Of a DNA stretch of 64,000 bases, positions 24,766-34,517 are shown piece by piece. Location of the stretch: NCBI RefSeq assembly GCF_900141745.1, contig NZ_FSRM01000002.1, positions 1,798,001 to 1,862,000 on the forward strand, read 5' to 3'. A program made the position numbers and the translations under genes. The notes under the pieces are model-generated. The model saw nothing but the letters and a program-made list of their open reading frames with translations, was not told the DNA's origin and made no database searches. This DNA is from Paraburkholderia phenazinium. Lineage in GTDB: Bacteria > Pseudomonadota > Gammaproteobacteria > Burkholderiales > Burkholderiaceae. The number at the start of each line of letters is the position of its first letter. Within the stretch, counting starts at the first letter, position 1.

Positions 24766-25845
24766 ATGAAGCCTCATTTTGAGCAGTTGCGTCTCGATTC
24801 GGTGAGCCGCAGTTTTACGAATGCTGAAGGGCATCCTGTGGCTGCGTTGCAGGGCCTCGATCTGAACATCCAGCGCGGCGAGTTCATTGCGTTGCTGGGG
24901 CCGTCCGGGTGCGGCAAGTCGACCGCGCTCAATTGCATCGCCGGCTTGCAACCGCTCACCGGCGGCGGCATCTGGCTCGACGACACCCGTATCGACGTCC
25001 TGCCGCCGGAAAAGCGCGGCTTCGGTATGGTGTTTCAGAACTACGCGCTGTTTCCACACATGAGCGTACTCGACAACGTCGGCTTTGGACTGAAGATGCG
25101 CGGCGTCGCGAGAAGCGACGCGGTGCGCCGCGCGCGCGAAGCCTTGCAACTCGTGCAACTGGTCGGGCATGAAGGCAAGCTGCCAGGGCAGTTGTCCGGC
25201 GGCCAGCAACAGCGCGTAGCAATCGCGCGGGCCATTGTGATCGAGCCGCCACTCGTGCTGATGGATGAACCCTTGTCGAATCTCGATACGAAGTTGCGCA
25301 TCGAGATGCGCGCGGAGATTCGCCGCATCCATAGTCAGCTCGAGCGCGCGACGATCTACGTGACGCATGATCAGGACGAAGCGCTTTCGATGGCAGACCG
25401 CATCGTCGTGATGAAGGAAGGCGTTGTGCAGCAGGTAGCGACGCCGAAGGAAGTGTATGGGCGGCCGAAGAACCTGCACGTCGCGCGTTTTATGGGTTAT
25501 CGCAACGTGATGGAGTTCACGCTCGAAGGCACGCAGGGAGAAGCGGTCGCGGTGAACGCGAACGGTGTCCGTCTATTGGGTATGCCGATGCACGGCTTCA
25601 ACAGCAAGCGGGTGAATGTGGCCATGCGTCCTGAAGATCTGGAACGCAGCACGCCCGGCGCCGAGAACGCGTTTGACGTCGAGGTAACGACCGTCGAATA
25701 CGGCGGCCGCGATTCGCTGATTCGTGTGAAGTCGGCATTCGGCGATCTGTGGGCGCGCGTGGCGGGCGACTTCGCTGAGGGCGAGCGCATTACGTTGCGC
25801 GTGCCGCCTTCACGCACGCTCGTCTACGACGGCGACGCGCTATGA
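24766..25845 (+). CDS. ABC transporter ATP-binding protein (PotA/FbpC-like)
   Basis: About 359 aa from the ATG at 24766, with GGGAG upstream. Walker A is GPSGCGKST, the Q-loop FQNYALFPHMSV, the signature LSGGQQQRVA, Walker B LVLMDEPLSNLD and the H-loop VTHDQDEA. The C-terminal 120 residues form the TOBE domain typical of PotA, MalK and FbpC ATPases. It energises import by the two permeases that follow; its stop overlaps the first permease start by four bases. Confidence 0.92.
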   Translation: MKPHFEQLRLDSVSRSFTNAEGHPVAALQGLDLNIQRGEFIALLGPSGCGKSTALNCIAGLQPLTGGGIWLDDTRIDVLPPEKRGFGMVFQNYALFPHMSVLDNVGFGLKMRGVARSDAVRRAREALQLVQLVGHEGKLPGQLSGGQQQRVAIARAIVIEPPLVLMDEPLSNLDTKLRIEMRAEIRRIHSQLERATIYVTHDQDEALSMADRIVVMKEGVVQQVATPKEVYGRPKNLHVARFMGYRNVMEFTLEGTQGEAVAVNANGVRLLGMPMHGFNSKRVNVAMRPEDLERSTPGAENAFDVEVTTVEYGGRDSLIRVKSAFGDLWARVAGDFAEGERITLRVPPSRTLVYDGDAL

Positions 25846-26720
25846 ACGCCGGCACGCTGTCACCGCCGGTCGCTGCGCACGATCCCAAGGGCTGGCTGGT
25901 TGCGCCTGCGCTGATCTTTATCGTTGCGCTGTTTATCTACCCGTTCGCCTACGGCCTGGTGCTGTCGTTCCAGCCGATGAACGGCGGTGGCCTGTGGGCG
26001 AACTACGTCGCGTTCTTCACCGATACGTCGATGTGGCCGACGATCCTGGTCACATTGAAACTCGCGGTGCCTGCAACGCTGATCAACGTGGGCGTGTCGA
26101 TTCCAGTAGCCTTCGCGTTGCGCCGCAATTCGCCGTATCAGAAGCTCGTCACGACGTTGTTAGTGATTCCGGTCACGCTCGGCACGGTGTTGATTGCGGA
26201 CGGCATGCTCACGTATTTCGGGCCGAACGGCTGGTTTCCTCAGGCGCTGCAAGGCCTGCATCTGTACACCAACGAAGTACGGCTCACGCACAATTATTGG
26301 GGTGTCCTGATTTCGCTGATCGTGTCGGGCTTTCCGTTTGCGTTTCTGCTAACGCTGTCGTACGTGACGGGGATCGATCCGACGCTTGCCAGCGCCGCCG
26401 CCACGCTCGGCGCGAGCCCGTGGCAGCAGTTTCTGCGCATTTACCTGCCGCTGCTGGTGCCCGGTTTGACGATGGCCGCTTGCCTCTCGTTCGTGCAGGC
26501 GTTTTCGGTGTTCCCCTCGGCGGTGCTGCTCGGCGCGCCGGCGGGACCGACGCGGGTGATGTCGATTGCCGCCGCCGAAGCCGCGTTCGAAAACTACGAC
26601 TACTCGCTTGCGTCGGCCATCGCGATGGTGATGGGCTTCGTGCAGTTGCTGGTGGTCGCCGGGATGCTGGGTGCGCGCCGCTTCTTCTATAGCGGCCCGG
26701 TGACAGGAGGGAAGGGCTGA
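25842..26720 (+). CDS. ABC transporter inner-membrane permease 1
   Basis: 292 aa with about six membrane spans. The EAA-loop region, ATLGASPWQQFLRIYLPLLVPG, contacts the ATPase. It resembles PotB/FbpB-type permeases. Overlaps both neighbours by a few bases (ATGA at the start, TGATG at the end), so transport genes are translationally coupled. Confidence 0.9.
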   Translation: MNAGTLSPPVAAHDPKGWLVAPALIFIVALFIYPFAYGLVLSFQPMNGGGLWANYVAFFTDTSMWPTILVTLKLAVPATLINVGVSIPVAFALRRNSPYQKLVTTLLVIPVTLGTVLIADGMLTYFGPNGWFPQALQGLHLYTNEVRLTHNYWGVLISLIVSGFPFAFLLTLSYVTGIDPTLASAAATLGASPWQQFLRIYLPLLVPGLTMAACLSFVQAFSVFPSAVLLGAPAGPTRVMSIAAAEAAFENYDYSLASAIAMVMGFVQLLVVAGMLGARRFFYSGPVTGGKG

Positions 26721-27679
26721 TGACAACCGATCATCACGCTACGCAAGCGTGGCCCGCCTCCGCCAAGCCGCAAACCCAGGCCGGCCAGACCGAAGACGAT
26801 AGCGCGGGCCGCAATCGCGGCGTGCAGCCGGGCAAAGCCGTCAAACAGCGCACGCCGCTTGCCGAGCGGATCTGGAAAGTGCTGGTGTGGGGCGCGATGG
26901 TGTTTTTCCTCCTCAACGTCCTGCTGCTGATCGCGACGGTAGCCGTCAACTCGGTGGGCACGCGCTGGTTCGGCACGCTGCTTCCGCAAGGCTTCACGCT
27001 GCATTGGTACGCGCAGGCATGGAGCGACTTCCAGTTGGCGAGCGTGCTGTGGGTCACGGTGGAAGTGGTTGGCGCCGTGGTGATCCTGTCGGTACTGCTC
27101 GGTGTGCCGGCCGCCTATGCATTGGCACGCGTGCAATTCCCCGGCAAACGCTTCGCAGTGCTGGTGTTTCTGCTGCCATTGATGGTGCCGCCGGTCACGT
27201 ACGGCATTCCAATGGCGACGGTGATGTACAAGGTCGGCCTCGCCGGCACATTGCCCGGTGTGATTCTCGCGAATCTCGTGCCGGCGCTGCCGTTCGTGAT
27301 TCTGGTGATGACGCCGTTTATCGAGCAGATCGACCCGAATCTCGAAGCGGCTGCGCGGATCTTCGGCGCGAATACGTTCCGCTATTTCCGTTACGTGCTG
27401 CTGCCGCTGCTGGTGCCTGGCATGCTGGCCGCGGGGTTGCTCGTGCTGGTGCGCACCATCGGCATGTTCGAATTGACCTTTTTCACGGCCGGTCCCGGCA
27501 CGCAGACGCTGGTGGTCGCGCTGTACTACGCGGTGTTTTCGACCGGGGTGCGCGCGCCGCAATCGATCGATGCGATGGCGATGATCTATATGGCGATCAC
27601 GCTGGTATGGGTGTTGATCGCGCTGCAATTCGTGAGTCCGACGCAGATCGTCTCACGTGTGAAGGAACAGAAGCGCTGA
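26720..27679 (+). CDS. ABC transporter inner-membrane permease 2
   Basis: 319 aa with about six membrane spans after an unusually long, polar N-terminal tail of some 50 residues (Gln, Thr, Ala rich). The EAA loop is AARIFGANTFRYFRYVLLPL. It is the PotC-like partner of the preceding permease. A 12-base perfect hairpin follows. Confidence 0.9.
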   Translation: MTTDHHATQAWPASAKPQTQAGQTEDDSAGRNRGVQPGKAVKQRTPLAERIWKVLVWGAMVFFLLNVLLLIATVAVNSVGTRWFGTLLPQGFTLHWYAQAWSDFQLASVLWVTVEVVGAVVILSVLLGVPAAYALARVQFPGKRFAVLVFLLPLMVPPVTYGIPMATVMYKVGLAGTLPGVILANLVPALPFVILVMTPFIEQIDPNLEAAARIFGANTFRYFRYVLLPLLVPGMLAAGLLVLVRTIGMFELTFFTAGPGTQTLVVALYYAVFSTGVRAPQSIDAMAMIYMAITLVWVLIALQFVSPTQIVSRVKEQKR

Positions 27680-27685
27680 GCCAGG

Positions 27686-27717
27686 CGAACCGCCGCGCGA
27701 GGTAACGCGGCGGTTCG
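27686..27717 (+). repeat. intergenic hairpin after the permease genes
   Basis: Perfect 12-base arms CGAACCGCCGCG and CGCGGCGGTTCG with an eight-base loop and no T-tract. It is a possible attenuator or mRNA 3'-end stabiliser separating transport genes from the dehydratase gene. Confidence 0.5.
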
Positions 27718-27780
27718 GGCAGGCGTGCTCAGCGTGTTTTATTAACGAGCTTTGTAGTCAAGACGTCGTTGGAGAGTGTT

Positions 27781-29517
27781 GTGACCAAGAGAAAGACCCC
27801 TGAAGAATTGCGCAGCCATCGCTGGTATGGCGTAAATGACCTGCGCTCGTTCGGCCACCGTTCGCGTACCTCGCAGATGGGCTATAGCCGCGAGGAATAT
27901 GCAGGCAAGCCGGTGATCGCGATCCTCAACACGTGGAGCGAGATGAACCCGTGCCACACGCACTTCAAGCAGCGTGTGGAAGAAGTTAAACGGGGTATCT
28001 GGCAGGCGGGTGGCTTCCCGATCGAGCTGCCGGTGCAGACGCTCTCCGAGCCGTTCCAGAAGCCCACCACGATGCTCTACCGCAACTTCCTTGCGATGGA
28101 AGCGGAAGAGACGCTGCGTTCGTATCCCGCAGACGGTGTGGTGCTGATGGGCGGCTGCGACAAGACCACGCCGGCCTTGCTGATGGGCGCGATTTCGATG
28201 GATCTGCCGACCATCTTCCTGCCGGCCGGTCCGATGCTGAACGGCAACTGGAATGGCGTGACGCTCGGCTCCGGTTCGGACACCTGGAAGTACTGGGCCG
28301 ACCTGCGCGCGGGCAAGATCACCGAGCAGGACTGGCAGGGCGTGGAAGGCGGTATCGCGCGCTCGCCGGGCCACTGTATGACGATGGGCACGGCCTCGAC
28401 CATGACGAGTGCAGCGGAAGCGCTGGGCTTCACGCTGCCGGGCTTCGCCTCGACGCCTGCGCCGGATTCGCGCCACGCGCAGTTGTCGGCGAAAACCGGC
28501 ATGCGGATTGTCGAGATGGTGTGGGAAGACCTGAAGCCGTCGGACATCATCACGGCGGGTTCGATCGACAACGCCGTGACTACGTGTCTGGCGCTCTCGG
28601 GTTCGACCAATGCGATCGTGCATATGATTGCGCTGGCACGCCGTGCCGGCATCGACCTGACGCTGAACCGCTACGACGATATCTCGCGGCAGACGCCGGT
28701 GCTGGCGAACGTCCGTCCGACCGGTTCGTACCTGATGGAAGACTTCTACTATGCGGGTGGCCTGCAGGCGATGCTGGGCGAGCTCGGCGATCTGATCGAC
28801 CGCTCGCAGAAGACTGTGAATGGCCGCACGATCGGCGAGAATCTCGAAGGCGCGAAGATCTTCAACGACGACGTGATCCGCCGCCGCGCTGCGCCCCTGT
28901 TGCCGAACAATGGTCTCGCCGTGCTGCGCGGCAATATCGCGCCGGATGGCGCCGTCATCAAGCCGGGTGCGGCCGACCCGAAGCTGCACGTGCATACCGG
29001 CCGCGCAGTGGTGTTCAAGGACTACAACGACATGGCGGCGCGCATCGACGATGACGCGCTCGATATCGACGAGACCTGTGTGATCGTGCTGCAGCATGCG
29101 GGTCCGGTGGGCGCACCGGGCATGCCGGAGTGGGGCCAGTTGCCGATTCCGAAGAAGCTGCTGCAACAGGGCGTGCGCGACATGCTGCGCATCTCCGATG
29201 CACGGATGAGCGGTACGAGCTACGGTGCGTGCGTGCTGCACGTGGCGCCGGAATCGTTTATCGGCGGACCGTTCGCGCTGGTGCAGGACGGCGACATGAT
29301 CGAACTCGACGTGCCGCAACGCAAACTCAATGTGCTGGTATCGGACGAGGAACTGGCGCGCCGCAAGGCCGCGTGGGTCGAACCGGCGCCGCGCTTTACG
29401 CGCGGTTACGGTGCGATGCATCAGGTACACGTGATGCAGGCCAACAAGGGTTGCGACTTCGACTTCCTGCAGCGCGACGGTGCGGCTGAGGCGGGCAGCG
29501 AGCCGGAAATTCACTGA
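27781..29517 (+). CDS. IlvD/Edd-family sugar-acid dehydratase, probable L-arabonate dehydratase
   Basis: About 578 aa from the GTG at 27781, which is preceded by GGAGAG; a TTG at 27769 is in frame. Fe-S cluster cysteines occur in [13 protein letters not shown] and [14 protein letters not shown], and the phosphate-site-like loop in [19 protein letters not shown]. Family members with SHRWYG and SEMNPCH near the start are pentonate dehydratases rather than DHAD or Edd. It would make the 2-keto-3-deoxy acid used by the DapA-family enzyme at the operon start. It is separated from the permeases by a hairpin. Confidence 0.85.
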   Translation: MTKRKTPEELRSHRWYGVNDLRSFGHRSRTSQMGYSREEYAGKPVIAILNTWSEMNPCHTHFKQRVEEVKRGIWQAGGFPIELPVQTLSEPFQKPTTMLYRNFLAMEAEETLRSYPADGVVLMGGCDKTTPALLMGAISMDLPTIFLPAGPMLNGNWNGVTLGSGSDTWKYWADLRAGKITEQDWQGVEGGIARSPGHCMTMGTASTMTSAAEALGFTLPGFASTPAPDSRHAQLSAKTGMRIVEMVWEDLKPSDIITAGSIDNAVTTCLALSGSTNAIVHMIALARRAGIDLTLNRYDDISRQTPVLANVRPTGSYLMEDFYYAGGLQAMLGELGDLIDRSQKTVNGRTIGENLEGAKIFNDDVIRRRAAPLLPNNGLAVLRGNIAPDGAVIKPGAADPKLHVHTGRAVVFKDYNDMAARIDDDALDIDETCVIVLQHAGPVGAPGMPEWGQLPIPKKLLQQGVRDMLRISDARMSGTSYGACVLHVAPESFIGGPFALVQDGDMIELDVPQRKLNVLVSDEELARRKAAWVEPAPRFTRGYGAMHQVHVMQANKGCDFDFLQRDGAAEAGSEPEIH

Positions 29518-29530
29518 GTGTTTTGCTCGG

Positions 29531-29564
29531 GGCGGCGGGACGTTTTTGGTCGCGTCCCGCCGCC
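29531..29564 (+). terminator. hairpin at the end of the sugar-acid operon
   Basis: Perfect 12-base stem GGCGGCGGGACG / CGTCCCGCCGCC with a T-rich loop, 14 bases after the dehydratase stop. It lacks a trailing T-tract, so termination efficiency is uncertain. Confidence 0.6.
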
Positions 29565-29618
29565 GTTGGTTGCCTGGCGCCGCAGGCATCTAATACGTCA
29601 TTGCGCATCAATGCATCG

Positions 29619-30224
29619 TCAAGACCCGATCCGATACACGCGTCCCGTCTGCGCGCCTTCTACGCTGCGCAGATACCCCTGCGCAGCGCGCTGGGCCGTC
29701 ACCGGTTCGAAGCCGCGGAAATACGGCGCGTAGCCTCCCATCGATTCGGTCAGCACCGTCGGGCTCACCAGGTTGATGCGGATACCGCGCGGCAATTCGA
29801 TCGCCGCTCCGCGCACAAAACCTTCCAGCGCGAGATTAACGGTAGTCGCGTTCGCGCCTTCCCGGATCGGCTCCTCGGCGAGGATGCCGCTGGTCAGCGT
29901 AAACGAGCCACCGTCATTGACGTACTGCTGCGCCGCGAGCACCACGTTGATCTGTCCCATCAGCTTGTCGCGTAAGCCGACCCAGAACTGTTCGATCGTC
30001 ATCTCCGGCAGCGGGCCGAAATGTACCTTGCCCGTGGTGGTGACGACGCCATCCACCTTGCCGATTTCGCGGAACAGCTTTTCTATGCTCGCAGGATCCG
30101 TGCTGTCGACGCGATATTGGCCGCGCGTCGCACCCACTTCGATTACTTCATGGCGGGCCTTCAATTCGGCGCTCACTGCCTGGCCGAGTGTGCCGGTAGC
30201 GCCAATCACGACGATCTTTTTCAT
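29619..30224 (-). CDS. short-chain dehydrogenase/reductase
   Basis: 201 aa. The N-terminus MKKIVVIGATGTLGQAVSAE is a Rossmann GxxGxxG-type nucleotide-binding loop. The catalytic region reads LTSGILAEEPIREGANATTV, so the Ser is present but the usual YxxxK is replaced by a sequence without Tyr (Asn-Ala-Thr-Thr-Val-Asn). Such short atypical SDRs are common; the reaction cannot be assigned. It lies alone, convergent to the sugar-acid operon. Confidence 0.75.
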   Translation of the reverse strand: MKKIVVIGATGTLGQAVSAELKARHEVIEVGATRGQYRVDSTDPASIEKLFREIGKVDGVVTTTGKVHFGPLPEMTIEQFWVGLRDKLMGQINVVLAAQQYVNDGGSFTLTSGILAEEPIREGANATTVNLALEGFVRGAAIELPRGIRINLVSPTVLTESMGGYAPYFRGFEPVTAQRAAQGYLRSVEGAQTGRVYRIGS

Positions 30225-30478
30225 CTGCCACCCCTGAATGTTAAATGTGGGTTCGATTGTCGACGGGATAGGGAGCGGGAGTAAGAGGGCGCGGCTTGCA
30301 AGTGCTTAAACCTGCAGTTTCGAATCGTCTTGCGAAGCGGCATGTCGATGCAGCGACGCGTAGCGCCACGTCGTCATTCAAACGGTACGCGCTACGCGGA
30401 TTCCCTCAGATCCGGGCGAAACAGGAAGAAAGTAAACGCTGCACCGCATGAGTCTCGTGACCTCATGCGGTGCAAAGG

Positions 30479-30928
30479 TCACTCCTTGGTCCTGCGCTGC
30501 AACTCGATGACGCGCGTAGGCCGCATATGGTTCAACGCGTAATGAATGCGCCCGCGGTCCTGACGGCTCCCCACCGGCCGCGGATCGTCGAACTGATGAT
30601 CTTCATCGTAGGCGGACTGCGGCCCGACCATGCCCTTGTCGATCACCGTATAGCCCGGCTCTAACGCGAGCAGTAGGCGATTGCCGCCAACGCGGCTGTC
30701 GAAGCCGCCAAGACCGTCGCCTGCTTCCGGCACACTGTTCACCAGCGTGGCGTTGGTGGTTGTGACTTCGTCCGGTCCAATCGGGCTATGGCCCGCGAGA
30801 CGCGCAGCTTCGAGATTCTTGCCGTCGGTGTCGACGGTGCTGTCGTGAGTGCGGTCGTTGTGCAACTCTGTGCTGCTCGGACCGCCGGTGCCGGGCTTAC
30901 GGGTGGTGTCTGTGACATTGCTGTTCAT
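30479..30928 (-). CDS. hypothetical polar protein
   Basis: 149 aa from the ATG at 30928, which has AAGGAG nine bases upstream; an in-frame extension to 31003 is Cys-rich and lacks a site. The first 60 residues are polar and probably disordered (Asn, Thr, Asp, Gly). The rest contains EPGYTVIDKGMVGPQSAYDE and a basic C-terminus. No signal peptide, membrane span or known domain is visible. I do not recognise it. Confidence 0.6.
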   Translation of the reverse strand: MNSNVTDTTRKPGTGGPSSTELHNDRTHDSTVDTDGKNLEAARLAGHSPIGPDEVTTTNATLVNSVPEAGDGLGGFDSRVGGNRLLLALEPGYTVIDKGMVGPQSAYDEDHQFDDPRPVGSRQDRGRIHYALNHMRPTRVIELQRRTKE

Positions 30929-31206
30929 TATGCTTTCTCCTTGAAGACAACATAGGTGAGTGCAGCAAAAGTTGTTCCGGGTCTTCCCTGAGTAGCGCTG
31001 CACGGTTCAGCTTGCACCAGGGCGGGCGTATGACATTCTTTTGATTTTTTTTTGACCAGCGCGTATTTTCTACAGAGTATGATCTTAATCCGACGAGTCA
31101 GCGCGGTTATTAAATCGACGGTTTTTACCGAGCCGTTTCAGCGTGACCAGAGAGAGACGGCGCTGCTCGAGCCAACTATATACGAGGCAATCAGGGGCGG
31201 TGACAC

Positions 31207-31440
31207 ATGCACTTCGATGCTGCATTCACACATCGCGGCTACTTGCTGAATTGCGAGCCGGCGCGCGCAGGAGATGGAACCTGGCAACCTTACGTGGTGA
31301 TCTCCCGTTCGAGCGACGGCGAACTGGTGGCCAACCGTTTCTTCCCTACCGATTTCCGCTTTACCGATGAAGCCGCCGCGATCGCGCATGCGCGAGACTG
31401 GGCGGTGCGCTGGATCGACGCCAGCAGCGTCACCATATGA
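31207..31440 (+). CDS. small conserved-looking protein of unknown function
   Basis: 77 aa, acidic and aromatic, beginning MHFDAAFTHRGYLLNCEPAR and ending with an Ala-rich helix followed by WAVRWIDASS. It looks like the compact single-domain proteins of unknown function frequent in Burkholderiaceae. GGCGGTG precedes the ATG. Function unknown. Confidence 0.6.
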   Translation: MHFDAAFTHRGYLLNCEPARAGDGTWQPYVVISRSSDGELVANRFFPTDFRFTDEAAAIAHARDWAVRWIDASSVTI

Positions 31441-31545
31441 CGCTGCTGGCCTGGATGCAGCGCCGCGCGAGCGGCGGCAAAACGCGGTAATCTCTGGGGA
31501 CAATTCACTCTGAACCGTGCTCGCCGCACGGGCGCCGTCCTCACC

Positions 31546-32472
31546 ATGTCAAACCGTCCTTCCCATAACTGGGGCCTCGAGCAGATCGTCGCAGACCTGC
31601 GCGAGTCGCGCGAGCAGTTGCACCGCACCCGCCACCCGCTCGGCATTCGCGACCTGCCCTCACGCGAGGCAGTGGGCAGTATCGTCACGGGCCTGCGCGC
31701 CGCGCTCTTTCCGACGCACTATGGTGCGCCCGACCTGACTGACGAGACTGTCGACTACTACGTTGGGCACACACTCGAAAGCACCTTGCGGCTGCTCGCC
31801 GAACAGATTCGCCGCGCCTTGCGATTCCTGCCGGAACACGCCGAGACACCGGAGACGGAGCTGGGCGAGCGCGCGTTCGAGGTGGCGCGTGAATTCGGCA
31901 CGCAGTTGCCTGGTATCCGCGCGCTGCTGGTCAGCGACATTCAGGCCGCATTCACGGGCGACCCCGCTGCGCAGCACATTACCGAAATCCTGCTCTGCTA
32001 TCCGGGCGTGTGGGCGATGACGCACCACCGCCTCGCGCACGCACTGCACCGGCTCGGTGTGCCGCTGCTGGCACGCTTTATCAACGAGATCGCACATTCG
32101 GCCACTGGCATTGATATCCACCCTGGCGCGCAGATCGGGCCGAGTTTTTTCATTGACCATGGCACGGGTGTGGTAATTGGCGAGACCGCTGTGATCGGCG
32201 AGCGCGTGCGGGTGTATCAAGCCGTGACGCTCGGCGCGAAAAGCTTCGCGGCGGATGTGGATGGCACGCTGGTCAAGGGCAATGCCCGCCATCCGGTCGT
32301 TGAAGATGATGTCGTGATCTACGCTGGCGCGACGATTCTCGGACGTGTGACGATTGGGCGAGGCTCGGTGATCGGCGGCAATGTCTGGTTGACGCATAGC
32401 GTGCCGCCGGGCAGCAGCGTCTCGCAGGGCAAGATCCGCGAAGGCGATCGCAAGGACGACGGGGGGCGTTGA
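31546..32472 (+). CDS. epsC: serine O-acetyltransferase (EpsC/CysE type)
   Basis: 308 aa. An N-terminal helical domain precedes a left-handed beta-helix of hexapeptide repeats (IDIHPGAQIGPSFFIDHGTG to VVIGETAVIGERVRVYQAVTL). The catalytic His and Asp are in the FFIDHGTGVVIGE stretch. It transfers acetyl from acetyl-CoA to L-serine, the first step of cysteine synthesis. The long N-terminal part fits the EpsC branch. No cysteine gene is adjacent. Confidence 0.88.
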   Translation: MSNRPSHNWGLEQIVADLRESREQLHRTRHPLGIRDLPSREAVGSIVTGLRAALFPTHYGAPDLTDETVDYYVGHTLESTLRLLAEQIRRALRFLPEHAETPETELGERAFEVAREFGTQLPGIRALLVSDIQAAFTGDPAAQHITEILLCYPGVWAMTHHRLAHALHRLGVPLLARFINEIAHSATGIDIHPGAQIGPSFFIDHGTGVVIGETAVIGERVRVYQAVTLGAKSFAADVDGTLVKGNARHPVVEDDVVIYAGATILGRVTIGRGSVIGGNVWLTHSVPPGSSVSQGKIREGDRKDDGGR

Positions 32473-32506
32473 TGCCGACGCTCTTCCACGCCCGGAGGAG
32501 TTCGCC

Positions 32507-33340
32507 GTGACTGGCGGTCGCGTCTATATGCCCCGCTGCGCGATCGCCGGCGTAGAGGCGACGATTGCGGAAACGGCACATGCATTTCCACGACACTCGC
32601 ACGACCGCTTCGGCGTTGGGGTGATCGTGCGAGGCGGACACCGCTCGGCGAGCGGGCGCGGTGTGGTGGAAGCGCGCATGAATGACGCGATCATGGTCAA
32701 CCCTGGGGAAGTTCACGACGGCAGTCCGCTGGACGAGCGTGGCCGCGCATGGCGCATGCTTTACTTCGAGCCGGCACTTCTGCGCGATGTTGCGGGTGAA
32801 CTGGTAGCGCAGGGACCAGCCGGCGTGCCGCATCAGATGATTGAATTGACGCAGCCGGTCGCTCACGATCCTGTATTGAACGCCCTGTTCGATCGGCTGT
32901 TCCTGGTGTCCGTTACGGTAGCCGGCCCCGGCGATGCACTGGCGCGCGAAACGGCGCTGCTGCATATGCTCGGGCATCTCGCGCGGCGCCACACTACGTT
33001 GAGGTACGTTTCGCCGCGCGACGTGGCGACTCCGATTGCGCGCGCCAGGGCCCGCATCGACGATGATCCCGCAGCACAGCTTACGCTCGCGGAGCTGGCC
33101 GCAGAGGCGGGCATGAGCCGCTTTCAGTTATTGCGCAACTTCGCGCAAGCGCTAGGGCTGCCGCCGCATGCGTACCGTATGCAGCGGCGCGTTGTGCTGG
33201 CTCGTCAGCTGATTGCGCGTGGCACTGCGCTTGCCGAGACGGCGGCTGCCGCGGGATTTGCGGACCAGAGTCATATGACGCGTGCATTCGTGCGTTTGCT
33301 CGGTGTGACGCCGGCTAACTACGCCGCGGCGATCCGCTAG
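32507..33340 (+). CDS. AraC-family transcriptional regulator
   Basis: 277 aa from a GTG with GGAGGAG upstream. Residues about 15-150 form an AraC-type cupin sensor (HSHDRFGVGVIVRGGHRS, then VNPGEVHDGSPLDE). Residues about 180-275 hold two helix-turn-helix motifs (LTLAELAAEAGMSRFQLLRN and a AAAAGFADQSHMTRAFVRLL second helix). An EamA-type exporter gene follows on the same strand about 170 bases later, a common regulator-exporter pairing. Confidence 0.9.
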   Translation: MTGGRVYMPRCAIAGVEATIAETAHAFPRHSHDRFGVGVIVRGGHRSASGRGVVEARMNDAIMVNPGEVHDGSPLDERGRAWRMLYFEPALLRDVAGELVAQGPAGVPHQMIELTQPVAHDPVLNALFDRLFLVSVTVAGPGDALARETALLHMLGHLARRHTTLRYVSPRDVATPIARARARIDDDPAAQLTLAELAAEAGMSRFQLLRNFAQALGLPPHAYRMQRRVVLARQLIARGTALAETAAAAGFADQSHMTRAFVRLLGVTPANYAAAIR

Positions 33341-33511
33341 CGATCCGTTCGGCGTCTCGCGAGGGCCACATGGCCCGTGTTCGCAGCGTTCTCTCCTTTC
33401 TTTTGCATGCGGCGGCGCGCGGGGCGATCTGCGCGCGTCAACACGCAGTACGCTGCAATTTCGTTCAAGACCGCCCGCTGCGCGACTTCTAAGCTGGCCG
33501 CTCATTCAATC

Positions 33512-34435
33512 ATGAACGGCGGCAGAATGAATTCGCGTTACGTCGGCTATCTGTTTTGCGGTCTGGCGATGATCGGTGTCGGCAGCACGGTCGTGGTCAG
33601 CAAGACGATCGCGGCCGGGCTGCCGCCGTTTTCGGCCACTGCGTTGCGTTTTGCGATCGCGTTTCCTGTGTTCCTGCTGGTGATGCGCGTGCGCGGTGTG
33701 CGTTGGCCGTGCCTTGCATGGCGAGACGTGTTGCTGCTGATCGCGCAGGCAGGTGCGGGCAGCGTCGGCTACACGGTGTTTCTGATCAGCGGCATGAAGC
33801 TCGCTTCGGCAGCGGATGCCGGCGTGATTGCGGGCACTCTTCCGGCCGTGTCGGCACTCGTGGCGATGCTGGCGCTCGGCGAGCGTCCAGCGCCTTCGCT
33901 CGTCGGCGCCATTATTCTGGCGACATCAGGCGTGCTGGTGTGCACCGTGCGGCTGGGCGAGCTTGGTGTCCCGCGTGCAGCGAGTTCGTTAGCGGGGAAT
34001 GCACTGGTGTTTATCGCGATCGTGTGCGAAGCGCTATTCATTCTGCTTAACCGCAAGCTGCGCACGCCGGTGGCGGCGCTGCCGCTGTCCGCATTGATGA
34101 GTGGAATAGGCTTCGCGGTGGCAATCGTACCAGCGGCCTTTGAGCACGCATGGCGTCTGCCGTTCGATGCAGCCGCGCTGGCGGGCGTTGTCTATTACGC
34201 CCTGGTGCCGACGGTTGGCGGGTTCGTGCTGTGGTATGCGGGGGCCGCCCGGATCAGCGGCGCGGAAGCTGGCCTCATGACGGCGCTCGTGCCTATTAGC
34301 GCCGTGGTGATGGCGGCGGTGTTTCTACGCGAGCCGGTGACGGGTGCGCAGCTTACCGGGGTGGCGTGTGTACTCGGCGCGGTTTTGCTTGCGACGATGG
34401 GGCACCTGAAGCGCGCACCGCGTCGCACAGCGTGA
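33512..34435 (+). CDS. EamA/DMT-family transporter (RhaT/YdcZ-like exporter)
   Basis: About 307 aa from the ATG at 33512 (ATG at 33527 also possible). Ten hydrophobic spans form two EamA halves, from YLFCGLAMIGVGSTVVVSKT through GVVYYALVPTVGGFVLWYAG. Members export amino acids or related metabolites, or act as drug/metabolite transporters. It follows an AraC regulator on the same strand, which may control it. Substrate unknown. Confidence 0.85.
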   Translation: MNGGRMNSRYVGYLFCGLAMIGVGSTVVVSKTIAAGLPPFSATALRFAIAFPVFLLVMRVRGVRWPCLAWRDVLLLIAQAGAGSVGYTVFLISGMKLASAADAGVIAGTLPAVSALVAMLALGERPAPSLVGAIILATSGVLVCTVRLGELGVPRAASSLAGNALVFIAIVCEALFILLNRKLRTPVAALPLSALMSGIGFAVAIVPAAFEHAWRLPFDAAALAGVVYYALVPTVGGFVLWYAGAARISGAEAGLMTALVPISAVVMAAVFLREPVTGAQLTGVACVLGAVLLATMGHLKRAPRRTA

Positions 34436-34517
34436 CGCGGCGTACCTGGCTGCGGCTTTGATCGCGGGTCTGAGCGCCGATCCCACGACGGAACTTTGCG
34501 AGCACCTAGGTGCGTGC

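Noticed and set aside
27742..29589. Minus-strand frame of 615 codons opposite the dehydratase gene
   Set aside because: The plus-strand frame is a clear IlvD/Edd dehydratase with cluster motifs; the antisense frame is Arg/His-rich and has no domain.
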